Origin: Bufo bufo | Taxonomy: Eukaryota > Chordata > Amphibia > Anura > Bufonidae | Assembly: GCF_905171765.1 (NCBI RefSeq) | Contig: NC_053390.1 | Location: forward strand, 138,045,468-138,109,467 | Reading direction: 5' to 3' | DNA: 64,000 nucleotides | Shown here: in pieces, positions 48,041 through 58,734 of the stretch | Position numbering within the stretch: the stretch's first letter is position 1 | Layout: the number at the start of each line of letters is the position of its first letter | Made by a program: the position numbers and the translations under genes | Notes under the pieces: generated by a model | The model's input: the letters and a program-made list of their open reading frames with translations, nothing else | Database searches by the model: none | What the model was told of the DNA's origin: nothing

Positions 48041-48378
48041 GTATGTCAGGTGACAGGCCCTTCAAAGGGAACAGGCAGTGGCCAAAATGTTTCTGTTGCA
48101 GGCAGAAGTAGCAGCAGAGAAAGGGGGGTGGCAGCAGGAGTTGCAGCGAGAGGCCTGAGCTCCCGGTGTCATCTAGCGGTCATGTCTTGACCAGCAACCC
48201 AGCGGTGCTTGAATAGTTGACTCTGTCTTCGACTTCGTCGCAAGTAACATCAGACACCCCCAGCCCAGAGTCGGTGGGTTCCTCTGACACGACACTTAGT
48301 TGGCATGGTCTTACAGTCTCTCCTGTGACAGGGGTCAGAAGATCTAAGAAACTGGCTGCACGTGATGCGATCTGACAG
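48041..48378 (+). pseudogene. hAT family-3 transposase, N-terminal part (copy B)
   Basis: Near-frame codons give the same Ser/Arg/Gly-rich opening as copy A (SSSRERG-type), then LPVSSSGHVLT, and later ESVGSSDTTLSWHGLT (about 48265-48320) and KKLAARDA (about 48345-48368). The Gypsy LTR starts at 48379. A stop near 48209 and a frameshift near the start are present. Confidence 0.72.
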
Positions 48379-49482
48379 TGTCAGGATTCATCCTGCTGTG
48401 TCGGTTTAGTTCAGATTGTCTTGCCCTCAGGTTTTCCCTCAATTAAGATGGCGCATTGTGTCTCAGCTGGGTGCCATCTTACTTCCTGTTTCACATTTAA
48501 ACCTCTCAAGCCTGTTACTAATTGCTTGAGTATTGTGTTTGAGCTCCTGCTTGTGCAGTCCTCTCACTTGGAACTTGCTCTCCGGTTTGTTCCTCCTCCT
48601 TGCGGTTTACCCTGCTACCACCTGTTGCCGACGCGGATTGCCTGACTCCATTCCTGTGCCGCCTGCTCTGACCCATTGCTCATCTGACCTCAGCTGTGCT
48701 TTATCCTTCAATCCTGCATCGTTGCTACTAGTAATGCCTCCGCTTGCCTGGCTCTGCTTCATCCTTCAATCCTACATCGTTGCTACTAGTAACGGCTCTG
48801 CCTGCCTGGCTCTGCTTCTTCCTTCAATCCTGCATCGTTGCTACTAGTAACGGCTCCGCCTGCCTGGCTCTGCTTTATCCTTCTATCCTGCTACCTCCTG
48901 TTCAAGACTCCGGTTCTTCCTGTGTTCAGGCCTTGTCCCTGCCATTGGATTCCAGCAGTATTCCACTAGTATCGTGACAGACAGCCTATTTGGTTTCACT
49001 TGTTTCTGTGTTGTTGCTTGGTATGACCACACTTCTTGTCTCAGGTGTAGCTTAAGTGGTATTTCCAACTCCTCTATTTAATCTAGTCTCACCCATCATG
49101 CTATGCGGTTGCTAGCTCCTTTTGGTTGTGGAAGTGCTGGTGATGGTTCTCCTCTGAGCTCCTGCTCGTCCGCGTACTTCAGAGTTAAGTGTCTTTTCCT
49201 TATTTCTTGTTTGTTGCATTCCCCAATCATTTGGTATTAGGCCTGAGTTAAGGAACAGGACTTCTTTGTCCTGACACAATTTCCAGGGCCCTTTAGGGTC
49301 AGATAGGGCTCTAGGTTCCTGCGTATGAACATTCCTACCATTGAGGTCTGTTCATACCGATAGTAGTCAGGACTCGGATTCACTAGGTGGTGACCTTTCC
49401 CCTTTCCCTAGTTTTCAGGCCTAGTACCTTTTCCCTTCCCTCTTGTGTTCAGTGTGTTAAATACCTACACCGCGCCGTGACA
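48379..49482 (+). repeat. Left LTR of the Gypsy element
   Basis: TG...CA bounded. It contains three 58-bp direct repeats around cgttgctactagtaa (48720-48890), rich in cctgcctggctctgctt. It pairs with the right-end fragment at 53957-54134. Confidence 0.82.
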
Positions 49483-49502
49483 TTATCAACCGTCATTTTT
49501 GT

Positions 49503-51561
49503 TTGTGTGAGTGAGGCTATAGATCCAATCGCTGCACTGGCTAGACAATTGCAGGGTCTGTCTATAGAGGTAGTTGACCTTCGTATGCAGATCCAGGGAT
49601 CATAGGCTGCTGATGCTAGTAGTAGTTACCAGGCCTGTCTTGAACCTAAGGTTGCACTTCCAGACAGATTTTCAGGGGGAAGTGATAATTTCATTCGGTT
49701 TAGAGAGTCGTGTAAATTGTACTTTAAGTTACGTCCGCTCTCATCTGGTGATGAGTGGGTATTATCATATCGTTGCTTAAAGGGGACGCTCAGTCTTGGG
49801 CTTTTTCTCTACTGACCAGATCACAGTCCCTATGGTCGGTAGATTATTTTTTTAGAGCGCTAGGTCTTATCTACGATGACCAGAATTGGATTTCGCTGGC
49901 TGAGACCAAGTTACATGGTTTTTGGCAGGGATAGCTTTCTACAGAGATCTATCGCTCTGAATTTAGGAGATGGGCTACAGAGTGGAACAATCTAGCTCTC
50001 CATAGCCAATTCTGTCAGGGATTATCCGAGAGGCATTGGAAGCGGCCATGTCCCTTGCTGTATGTATGGATAGACACCTGAGAGAGAGATTTAAGGTCCT
50101 TCACTCTCAGGACGAACTATTGTATAACGTGGCAGCATCCTCTGACACCTTAGGTGAAGAAACTCCTGAGTTTCTCCTGGTGATGAACCTATGCAGTTAG
50201 AGGGAGGTACCCCTGTGCCTGCTTGCAAGAGTTTTAGTTATAAGAAGGGAGTATGTTTTTTCTGTGGAAAAAGGGGAGGTTTTGTTAAGGTTTGTCCTTA
50301 CGTTCAGCGTCAAGGTGAAAACAAAAAAAACCCATTGAATTCTCATCTTACTCTTTTTGGTGTGGGTGTCACGACTGCTATCCCAGCAGCAGTCGTGTCG
50401 CACCAGACAGAGGGGAAGGGGGACCCCTATCTATGGATGGGGAATAGAACGGCCACCCCTGACTAACCCTAGGATGGCACCTGTCTGCCCTGATATCCTA
50501 GACGGGGTGTGAACCCATGCGGCGAGCAGTATGCCTAAACCCTCAGTCACCCTAACAAGACTAGACTGGGGAAAGGCAGATGGGAGCACTAGTCACCATC
50601 ACTCGTGTCTAGGAGAACAACAGGGGAAGACAGCAACAAACAAACAATCTACAGCAGAGATAGACTTATCCAGTCACGAGCAGAGAAGGTGATCCCAATG
50701 ACGACAGTCCACGCCAGACAAGAGCTCCACAGCAATACCATCCAACGATCTCCTTCAAAGGTCAGAATAGCACTGGAAGTAAGGACTATATCTGGCAATG
50801 ACTGCAAGTAAAACTGAAACTAATATAGTAGCTGGGAGTGGCAGACAGGACTCACCTGAGAAGGATGCCTACAAACTCCCAGTCAGGACAAAAAGGTTCA
50901 CAAGGCAAAACCCTGATGACATACCCTGAACCACGGAGCAAACTCACAAGCTATCGCGAGTAGCAAGTCGCTGCGGCCTTCTCCTCCCAGACCTGTCTGG
51001 ATCAGTCATAGTCGTGACAGTGGGGAGTCAGAGAACTTACTTTTGCCATTTACTGGTAGTACCCAATTTCTTCTGTCTGCCGAGGTGGTGCTAGAGTCCA
51101 AAACTGTGGCAATTTAGGTGTTTATTGACAGTGGGGTAGCGGTTAACCTAGTTGATGGTTAGTTCGTCCGTTTGCATAGGTTGACAACAAGTGCATTAGA
51201 GAAAAATATTTTGGTGTTTGCAATAAACTCCGCACCACTTACTCAGAAATGTTTGTCACAGATAGTGCAGGACATCCGTTTAAGAGGAAGGAATCCATTT
51301 TGTGTTTTGTGCTGGAGGGTCTGCCTGCTCCGTTGGTTCCGGGTTTACCATGGTTGAACAAACATAACCCATTGACTGGCAAGCAAGACAGATTCTCGAT
51401 TGGAGTGATTATTGCATGGACAACTGTCTTAATACATCTCTTTCTGTCTTGACTACTAAAGCTGTTCCCTCTTTCATTTCTGATTTTTCTGATGTATTTT
51501 ATGAGAGTGGCTGCCAGGGTTTACCCCCACACCAGAAATATGAGTTGCCCAAATCTAGGTT
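49503..51561 (+). pseudogene. Gypsy gag-protease region, broken
   Basis: Gag codons begin near 49525 (IDPIAALARQLQGLS). They continue with a capsid-like part (SGGSDNFIRF near 49674, KLYFKLRPLSSGDE near 49718) and end in a zinc knuckle near 50250 (CFFCGKRGGFVKVCP). There the expected His of CCHC is replaced by Phe or Gly, so zinc binding is probably lost. The solo LTR interrupts at 50367-51019. Afterwards FIDSGVAVNLVDG (51121-51159) is the aspartic protease active-site motif, and LPAPLVPGLPWLNKHNP follows near 51315. Multiple stops and frameshifts. Confidence 0.85.
50367..51019. mobile_element. Solo LTR, 653 bp, TSD gtggg
   Basis: Starts tgtcacgactg and ends gtcgtgaca, with gtggg on both sides (50362-50366, 51020-51024). 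It lies between the Gypsy zinc knuckle and protease. It is related to the reverse complement of 30274-30914 (shared cacctg-ctgccctga and agacggg blocks). Confidence 0.88.
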
Positions 51562-51564
51562 ATA

Positions 51565-53150
51565 CAGTGGGGGAAATAATTATTTGACCCCTCACTGATT
51601 TTGTAAGTTTGTCCAATGACAAAGAAATGAAAAGTCTCAGAACAGTATCATTTCAATGGTAGGTTTATTGTAACAGTGGCAGATAGCACATCAAAAGGAA
51701 AATCGAAAAAATAACTTTAAATAAAAGATAGCAACTGATTTGCATTTCATTGAGTGAAATAAGTATTTGAACCCCTACCAACCATTAAGAGTTCTGGCTC
51801 CCACAGAGTGGTTAGACACTTCTACTCAATTAGTCACCCTCATTAAGGACACCTGTCTTAACTAGTCACCTGTATAAAAGACACCTGTCCACAGAATCAA
51901 TCAATCAAGCAGACTCCAAACTCTCCAACATGGGAAAGACCAAAGAGCTGTCCAAGGATGTCAGAGACAAAATTGTAGACCTGCACAAGGCTGGAATGGG
52001 CTACAAAACCATTAGCAAGAAGCTGGGAGAGAAGGTGACAACTGTTGGTGCGATTGTTCGAAAATGGAAGGAGCACAAAATGACCATCAATCGACCTCGC
52101 TCTGGGGCTCCACGCAAGATCTCACCTCGTGGGGTGTCAATGGTTCTGAGAAAGGTGAAAAAGCATCCTAGAACTACACGGGAGGAGTTAGTTAATGACC
52201 TCAAATTAGCAGGGACCACAGTCACCAAGAAAACCATTGGAAACACATTACACCGCAATGGATTAAAATCAGGAAGGCACATGTGCAGGGCCGTCTGAAG
52301 TTTGCCAATGAGCACCTGAATGATTCAGAGAGTGACTGGGAGAAGGTGCTGTGGTCTGATGAGACCAAAATAGAGCTCTTTGGCATTAACTCAACTCGCT
52401 GTGTTTGGAGGAAGAAAAATGCTGCCTATGACCCCCAAAACACCGTCCCCACCGTCAAGCATGGGGGTGGAAACATTTTGCTTTGGGGGTGTTTTTCTGC
52501 TAAGGGCACAGGACAACTTATTCGCATAAATGGGAAAATGGACGGAGCCATGTATCGTGAAATCCTGAGCGACAACCTCCTTCCCTCTGCCAGGAAACTG
52601 AAAATGGGTCGTGGATGGGTGTTCCAGCACGACAATGACCCAAAACATACAGCAAAGGCAACAAAGGAGTGGCTCAAGAAGAAGCACATTAAGGTCATGG
52701 AGTGGCCTAGTGAGTCTCCGGACCTTAATCCAATCGAAAACCTATGGAGGGAGCTCAAGCTCAGAGTTGCACAGAGACAGCCTCGAAACCTTAGGGATTT
52801 AGAGATGATCTGCAAAGAGGAGTGGACCAACATTCCTCCTAAAATGTGCGCAAACTTGGTCATCAATTACAAGAAACGTTTGACCTCTGTGCTTGCAAAC
52901 AAGGGTTTTTCCACCAAGTATTAAGTCTTTTTTTGTTAGAGGGTTCAAATACTTATTTCACTCAATGAAATGCAAATCAGTTGCTATCTTTTATTTAAAG
53001 TTATTTTTTCGATTTTCCTTTTGATGTGCTATCTGCCACTGTTACAATAAACCTACCATTGAAATGATACTGTTCTGAGACTTTTCATTTCTTTGTCATT
53101 GGACAAACTTACAAAATCAGTGAGGGGTCAAATAATTATTTCCCCCACTG
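51565..53150 (+). mobile_element. Tc1-type element, well preserved
   Basis: About 200-bp terminal inverted repeats start cagtgggggaaataattatt and are almost perfect inverses. TA flanks both ends (51563-51564, 53151-53152). It interrupts Gypsy pol. Removing it rejoins the Gypsy codons on each side. The near-perfect ends and long frames mark it as one of the youngest insertions here. Confidence 0.96.
51930..52924 (+). pseudogene. Tc1 transposase (DD34E), nearly intact
   Basis: The start at 51930 gives [20 protein letters not shown], a paired-type HTH, then a linker ([12 protein letters not shown]) and the second HTH region ([20 protein letters not shown]). The frame changes near 52280, where the phrase GLKSGRHM appears shorter than in typical relatives, suggesting a small deletion. 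From 52283 a 213-codon frame holds the catalytic core: [12 protein letters not shown], then VWRKK, a Gly-rich box ([15 protein letters not shown]), [12 protein letters not shown], and [16 protein letters not shown] to E spacing is 34 residues. It ends at 52924 with GFSTKY. Total length near the usual 340. Confidence 0.95.
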
Positions 53151-53152
53151 TA

Positions 53153-53435
53153 TAACCTTTCTGAACCTGAAAGAGCGGCCATGTGAGAGTATATTGCCAA
53201 AAGTTTGGCTAAGGGACAATATAGATCTTCCAAGTCCCCAGTGGCAGCAGGGTTTTTCTTTGTAAAGAAGAAAGACGGAACTCTTAGGCCATGTATGGAC
53301 TTCCGTGAGCTTAATTGGATTACGGTCCGTGATCCGTACCACCTTCCTTTGATTCCTATAAAAGAAATTAGTCACCAGTCCGCAACAATGCTGTGCTGCA
53401 GGTCCGAAAAGTGTTGTGGGATCAATCACGTTTAA
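53153..53435 (+). pseudogene. Gypsy reverse transcriptase, N-terminal fragment
   Basis: Codons for ERAAM (about 53170) and then [20 protein letters not shown] and [11 protein letters not shown] match the opening of Gypsy RT, before the catalytic YXDD. The frame ends near 53400 in unrelated sequence, so the catalytic motif, RNase H and integrase are missing. Confidence 0.88.
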
Positions 53436-53956
53436 ACAGGTAAAAATATAGAGTTCGGACCGCGCATATCATCAAGGTCAGTATGCAAACAATTTTTCTT
53501 TCTTCCTTCTCCCTTATGACAGAGAACCAAGGGCTGCAAATACCCTTTTATATGGATATCCTGCAACTAATTAAAGTTTAAAATAGTGTAAGTCCGTATG
53601 ATTAGGTGACCTGCACTGCACAGATTATACTTACACAGCGCTATGTCAACCAAGGCGTGTATATAATCCCTCCGTAGCTTGCGGTTCTTATTTTGGCGGA
53701 GATCCACGTTCTCATGCAATACCGCAGGATCTGCACACAGACTTAATTCAGATATACCCCAGGTGAATCTGCTGTTTTTCCTTTCGATTTCTTTTCCTAG
53801 AGGTTTCTGTGAATAAAAGTGGCTTCTGCAATAGTGAAGCTCTGTTGGTGTTTGATTAAAAGTTTTTTATTTGCACATACTCACAAACACGCTCTTTAAA
53901 ATTGGCATTTAAAAATCCCAGCGTCTTAAACTTTTGCCCAGGGTCTCCTGTTCTTT
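53436..53956. other. Unrecognised sequence replacing the rest of Gypsy pol
   Basis: No domain, terminal repeat or tandem unit is recognised. It lies between the broken RT and the right LTR fragment. It may be a piece of another retroelement captured when pol was lost. Confidence 0.4.
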
Positions 53957-54134
53957 CAACAGGGAAGGAACAGGACTTCTTTGTCCTGACACTATTTCTA
54001 GGGCCCTTTAGGGTCAGATAGGGCTCTAGGTTCCTGCGTATGAACATTCCTACCATCAAGGTCTGTTCATACTGATAGTAGTCAGGGCTCAGTTTAGGGA
54101 TTCACCGCACCGTGACCCACACCGCACCGTGACA

Positions 54135-54647
54135 CATGGCCCAGGAGCAGTCCCTGGGCCCCCAACTGTACTCAACCTCCTCTGTCATTTTCTGTTCCCT
54201 CAGCACGAGAAGTATTATATGCCATAGGCTTGTCTCCACTTTTCAGCAAGTACGAGCTACTAGAGGACAGTAGAAGCTACTTCCCATCCAAGATCCAGAG
54301 GAGATATCTGCCGCTTCCTCCGGTAGGCTGGCAAGTAGGGATGATGAGAGTTGCATGTCAGCAGGTCTTGCGAGCGGTCAGGCTCCTGGCCATGAGACCA
54401 TTGAGGGGAACATCAGTGACGTGCAGACAGTAGCGGATGATAATGATGTAGCGATAGCACTTGGGAGCCGGGTGAAAAAGGGGCTTCATCATTATCATCA
54501 GGAGAAGAGGGTGACAGCTTGGTGAAAAGACAGTCAGCAATGATACAGCAGTAACTATTATCGATAAAGATTGTTTGCCTTTCTCCTTCAATCGCTACAA
54601 TATGCAGGAATTGACGAACATCCCCACTCCTACTTCCTATGTTTGAA
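54135..54647 (+). pseudogene. hAT family-3 acidic/N-terminal region (copy B)
   Basis: gcttgtctccacttttcagcaagtacgagct (about 54227-54257) matches copy A at 31106-31140. GDE-type acidic codons near 54410-54500 match copy A at 37740-37850. Short and frameshifted; cut at 54648 by a non-autonomous hAT. Confidence 0.7.
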
Positions 54648-55072
54648 TAGTGATGAGCAGCAGGGGCAATATTCAAATTCGCGATATTTCTCAAATATTT
54701 GGTAAAATATTCGTCATATATTCGTGAATTCGAGAATTCGCGAATATGGTCTTGATTGCCAAAATAGGCAATGTAATATGGGCGTAATGCGCACGCAATA
54801 CAGACGTGGGTAACTAAAGCTACATTTTCTATGCTGCTAGAAGTTTCCTGAGACTGGAGGAAATGGTTGACATGGCAGAACATTACAATAGCTTTATATG
54901 CAGAAAGAGTGCTCTAATATATTTGCGATTGTGAAATCGGCATTAATGATGCGAATATTTTGGTGCAATACGTGCAACTTCACATTTTAACAGGTCTGAC
55001 TACTTATTAGTGATTGGTGCACTAAGCAATGTTCTGAACTTGTGACATCACAACACTATGTATGTATGTAGT

Positions 55073-55103
<31 letters not shown>

Positions 55104-55225
55104 CATACATATAGCACTATGTATGTAGCATGTATGTATGGACAGCAGAACATCAGCTACACTATATCACGATCTAACCTACACTGACTATCTCCCACTA
55201 ACTATCTGTATTATATATATATAAG

Positions 55226-55261
<36 letters not shown>

Positions 55262-55567
55262 CTAATGTAATGACAAAGGAAAGCAGAGAGAGCTGCAAAA
55301 TACTGCATACAATGGCTGCTGGGGAGGTTCTTATATAGTAAGGGGTAGTCAACTTTCCTATTGGTTGCTAGGGATGTTGCTAAGATCAGACAAAGACATT
55401 GCAGCCTTCTCATTGGCCCACAAGCAAGAAGGGAGGTTACTGATGAAAAAAATCTAGAAAATTTGAAATTACGAATATATATCACTATATTCTAAATATT
55501 TGCGAATTCTCGAAGTGGCGATATTCGCTATTAATATTCGCTATTCAAATATTTGCGCCCAACACTA
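54648..55567. mobile_element. Non-autonomous hAT, 920 bp, TSD tgtttgaa
   Basis: Starts TAGTGATGAGCAGC and ends GCGCCCAACACTA, with perfect 8-bp duplications tgtttgaa at 54640-54647 and 55568-55575. Subterminal inverted motifs (gaattcgcgaata / atttgcgaattctcgaa) lie near each end. Inside are an (ATAC)n/(GTAT)n tract (about 55060-55110) and a (CTAA)n tract (55228-55263). No transposase. Confidence 0.93.
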
Positions 55568-55575
55568 TGTTTGAA

Positions 55576-56119
55576 TATCGCTCTTTGTTCGAACAAGCGC
55601 TACGGCACCGGACCACGTGGGACGCCACTTGACAAACCAGTTCAGAAGAGCAACAGATACACAGTGAGTTTGGCAGCACAGTGGCGAATGTAGGCACGAA
55701 TAGCCTTCTACAGGACCGGTAATGTACCACTCTTACCATTATAAGTGATATGAGTCCTCTTATGAAAATATGATGTTGAGTATTTAACCTATGAATATCC
55801 ACTAATGCGCAGTATAAAGAGCATTTGCGAATAATACGTACCACTATATGGACTATATTACCCTAATTTCCATATCACTTTTACAATAACTAACATTGTT
55901 GGACATGGGCAATTAATTATCAGTGAAAAGTGGCATTACAGCGATCCATAAATTGCAATACTATTCGAAGCACTATATAAAGGCTGGACTGATCATGGAC
56001 ACACTATAATTAAATATATTAATGAAATTATACTAACTCTTATTCATGGGAACTTTAAACTGAATGATTTGGACAACCATAAGGAGCTATATTACATTTT
56101 CAACAGTCTATATTGAATT

Positions 56120-56162
<43 letters not shown>

Positions 56163-56490
56163 TTTATTTTTGTTGGCCACTTATGTTCATTTGAGGTTTA
56201 TGTACATTGATGTATATTAATCTGTTGAATATGTGTGGTGAATGTCTGGCTGAAATAATCCATTGTTGATCAGAGGGTCATTCACGGATTGTGTCTATTC
56301 TAAGTGTGTGTTGGTTGCTGGGTTGGACTAAATCCATACAGGGTGACAAGCTCGACAACCACAGACCACATTTGTATGCATTTGCATATTATAGTTTTTT
56401 TTTTATAAAATATATTTTATGTATTATATATCTATTAACTATTGTAATTCCATGAAGTGATATATAGCTGAATGCCCCCAATATACTGTA
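55576..56490. other. Unrecognised AT-rich insert in hAT copy B, with (TA)n tract
   Basis: Copy A has no counterpart between its acidic and BED regions, so this is probably another insertion. It contains a (TA)n run at about 56121-56157 but no clear terminal repeats, coding similarity or target duplication. Confidence 0.4.
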
Positions 56491-56497
56491 CCTTAAC

Positions 56498-58293
56498 ATG
56501 CAGAGTCACAATAAAGTGGCCTGGGAAAACCGTGGCTCCGATGTGGTGGTCCAGCCTGCCACAGCAACCGCTGCATCACCCAGTGGCATGCACCTAATTT
56601 CAGGCAGACAAGGCTCCACCACCTCAGCCGAAGGGAGCTGTCTGTCCTTACCATCATCTGCTGGTCCTGATGCTCCTGCTCCTCACCCTCCTACTCTTCG
56701 TCAGTCATTCCGTCATCAATCGATCACCGAAGCGATTGCCAAGAGACAACAGTATGCGTGCACTCATCCAAAGGCGCAGAAGCTGAATGTGCTCCTGTCC
56801 AAGTTGCTGGTGCTGCAGTACCTCAATTTCCAAGTGGTGGACTCTGCACCTTTCAGAGAACTGATGGCTTGTGCCGAGCCAAGGTGTAAAGTCCCAAGCC
56901 ATCATTTCTTTGGCAAAATGGCAGTACCAGCCCTGCACACACATGTAGAACAGAAGGTGGGCCAGACCTTGAGCTTGTCAGTGTCTGCCAAAGTGCACAG
57001 CAGCGCCAACATGTGGAGCTGTAACTACGGTCAGGGACAATACATGTCCTTTATGGCCCACTGGGTGAATGTGGTTCCTGCACAGCCACACCAGCAACTT
57101 GGCCAGGTGATGATGCTTCCGGCTTCACATTCTCACGCCGTTGGTCCGGCGACAATGTCCGCCTCTGCCTCCTCATCCTCCACCCTGTCCACAGCCTCCA
57201 CTGCAGGGACAATTCACATTGCCCCTCCAGCATGCCACATGTGCAGGGCACTGTACCTCATTTTCCTGGGCAAACAGAGTCACACAGGGGAAGAACTTCT
57301 CCGTGTCCTTCATCGAGAAATCGAATCCTAGCTTTCTCTGCGACAACTCAAAATCGGAACCATGGTGACCAACAATGGGAAGAACATGGTGTCTATGCTG
57401 TCAAGGAGGGCTGAGCCATGCGCTCTGCATGGCACACGTGTTCAATCTGGTTGTCAAGGAGTTACAGAAGTATTTCACCCATCTGCAAGACATCCTTAAA
57501 ATGGCCAGGAAACTTTGCATGCACTTCTGCCACTCGGACACCGCAAAGCACACCCTCCTTGAGCAGCAGCGGCAGAACGGTGTCCCCCAACATAGGCTGA
57601 TATGCAACGTTTCCATCTGTTGGAATTCCACCCTCCATATGTTGGACCGATTATATGAACATAGAAAGGCCATAAACGATTTCTTGATGATACAGGTGGA
57701 CAGAGGTACTCCCCTGTGTAACTTCAATGTTAGCCAGTGGCAGCTCATGCGTGACACATGCTATTTGCTCAGGCCCTTTGAGGAGGTCACTTTATTTGTC
57801 AGTCTCCAGGACTACAGGATGAGCAACGTAATTCCACTGAATTATGTCCTGGAACAGATACTGCTAAATCTGGCTGGCCAGGGGACAGGAGACGTGGTGA
57901 CTACATCTCACAGCCACATAAGCCATGTGGGGGCTGAACTAATGGAGGAGGAGGAGGACATTCAAGCCCAAGCAATGCGTAAAGAAATCAGTGTTTTTTC
58001 TGCACAGGTGACAGGAGAGAAGGAGCAGGAGGAGCAGAAGCTGCAGGAGGAGCTACAGGGCGATGAGGAAGACAAGGCAGATGACCCAGAGACACAATGG
58101 CAGTATGCAGAGAAGATGGAGGAAGGAGTCCCTCTGAGTCAGTTGCACAAATGGCCCGCTGCATGCTCACTTGCTTGCGCAGAGACGGCTGAATTGTCAC
58201 CATTCAACAGAGGGATGACTTCTGGCTCTCCACCTTGTTGGACCCTTTTTAAACCTGCTGAGAGGGAGGACAAACTGAACTACTATATGTCTG
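56498..58293 (+). pseudogene. hAT family-3 transposase, catalytic part (copy B)
   Basis: Begins at the end of the BED finger (SHNKVAWENRG), then SITEAIAKRQQYACTHPKAQ (about 56716-56775). LVLQYLNFQVVDSAPFREL follows, then VSAKVHSSANMWSCNYGQGQ, where the catalytic Asp is replaced by Asn, then HWVNVVPAQ. A stop at 57329 and a frame change precede ALCMAHVFNLVVKELQKYF (about 57420-57475), ICWNSTLHMLDRLYEH, LMRDTCYLLRPFEEVTLFVS (about 57750) and a Glu-rich insert. It stops at about 58293 before the dimerisation domain, where Penelope sequence starts. Confidence 0.88.
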
Positions 58294-58701
58294 TGAAGGT
58301 TCTCATTTATCCAGGTCATTGTATATCTGTAAAGAATAAATCAAGGCAACTGGACTTACTGTAGATTTCTGGAAAACGTTTCACTCGTTCTTCCAACGAG
58401 CTTTCTCAATTCTGAGTGACTGTACAAGAATTCTCTGGGAATAAAATTGTAACTGAATCAGCATCTGGTAATTATACCCAGCATGATGTCAGAGGTCATT
58501 ATACCCAGCATGGGGTCAAAGGTGTTGATTCCATTATCCTAATTGGAGTCAGTAGGTGATAATGACCTCCTGGAAAAAGGTGTCAAGACAGCATTGTATG
58601 TGGCAGACAATAGATGTCTAACCCCCCGCCTCTATTCAAGCTTGGCTTCTCCATTTTTACGTAGATGGCCTCCTTCACACCTCGTTTGTACCAATGCTGT
58701 C
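58294..58701 (-). mobile_element. Penelope-like 3' fragment
   Basis: On the minus strand, codons for KRGVKEAIYVKMEKPSLNRG (about 58600-58680) match the C-terminal tail after the GIY-YIG domain in Poseidon-type Penelope elements. About 200 bp downstream, ctcgtt-ggaag-aacgag followed by gaaac (minus strand, 58378-58410) resembles the ribozyme-like core. It differs in sequence from the element at 40849-45695, so a second Penelope lineage is present. 5'-truncated at about 58701. Confidence 0.82.
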
Positions 58702-58734
58702 TTTGGGGGACATGTGGGGGGTGGGGGACAAACA

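Larger units (their letters stand above)
48379..54134 (+). mobile_element. Gypsy-type LTR retrotransposon, degenerate, with nested insertions
   Basis: A left LTR of 1104 bp (48379-49482, tgtcagg...cgtgaca) and a 5'-truncated right LTR (53957-54134) share the block aggaacaggacttctttgtcctgacac and the following 180 bp. Gag, zinc knuckle, protease and the start of RT are present; the rest of pol is missing. A solo LTR (50367-51019) and a Tc1 element (51565-53150) are nested inside. Flanks (gacag and catgg) do not match, consistent with later rearrangement. Confidence 0.88.
40529..58293 (+). mobile_element. hAT element, family 3, copy B, with nested insertions
   Basis: Begins GAGAGATGAGCGAATCGAAG, the family-3 terminus with its first base changed. 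The leader, 78-bp repeats, N-terminal part, acidic part, BED remnant and catalytic part are in the expected order, but split by insertions at 40849-45695, 45910-47460, 48379-54134 and 54648-55567, and probably one at 55576-56490. The right end is replaced by a Penelope fragment at 58294. If copy B inserted into copy A, its duplication should be gttgttgc (40521-40528); no right-hand partner is found. Confidence 0.8.

Noticed and set aside
48421..48977. Leu/Pro/Ser-rich frames of 74-104 codons
   Set aside because: Lie in the Gypsy left LTR and over its 58-bp repeats.
50191..50466. Possible intact gag gene with zinc knuckle
   Set aside because: The frame runs into the solo LTR, the knuckle lacks its His, and upstream gag has stops.
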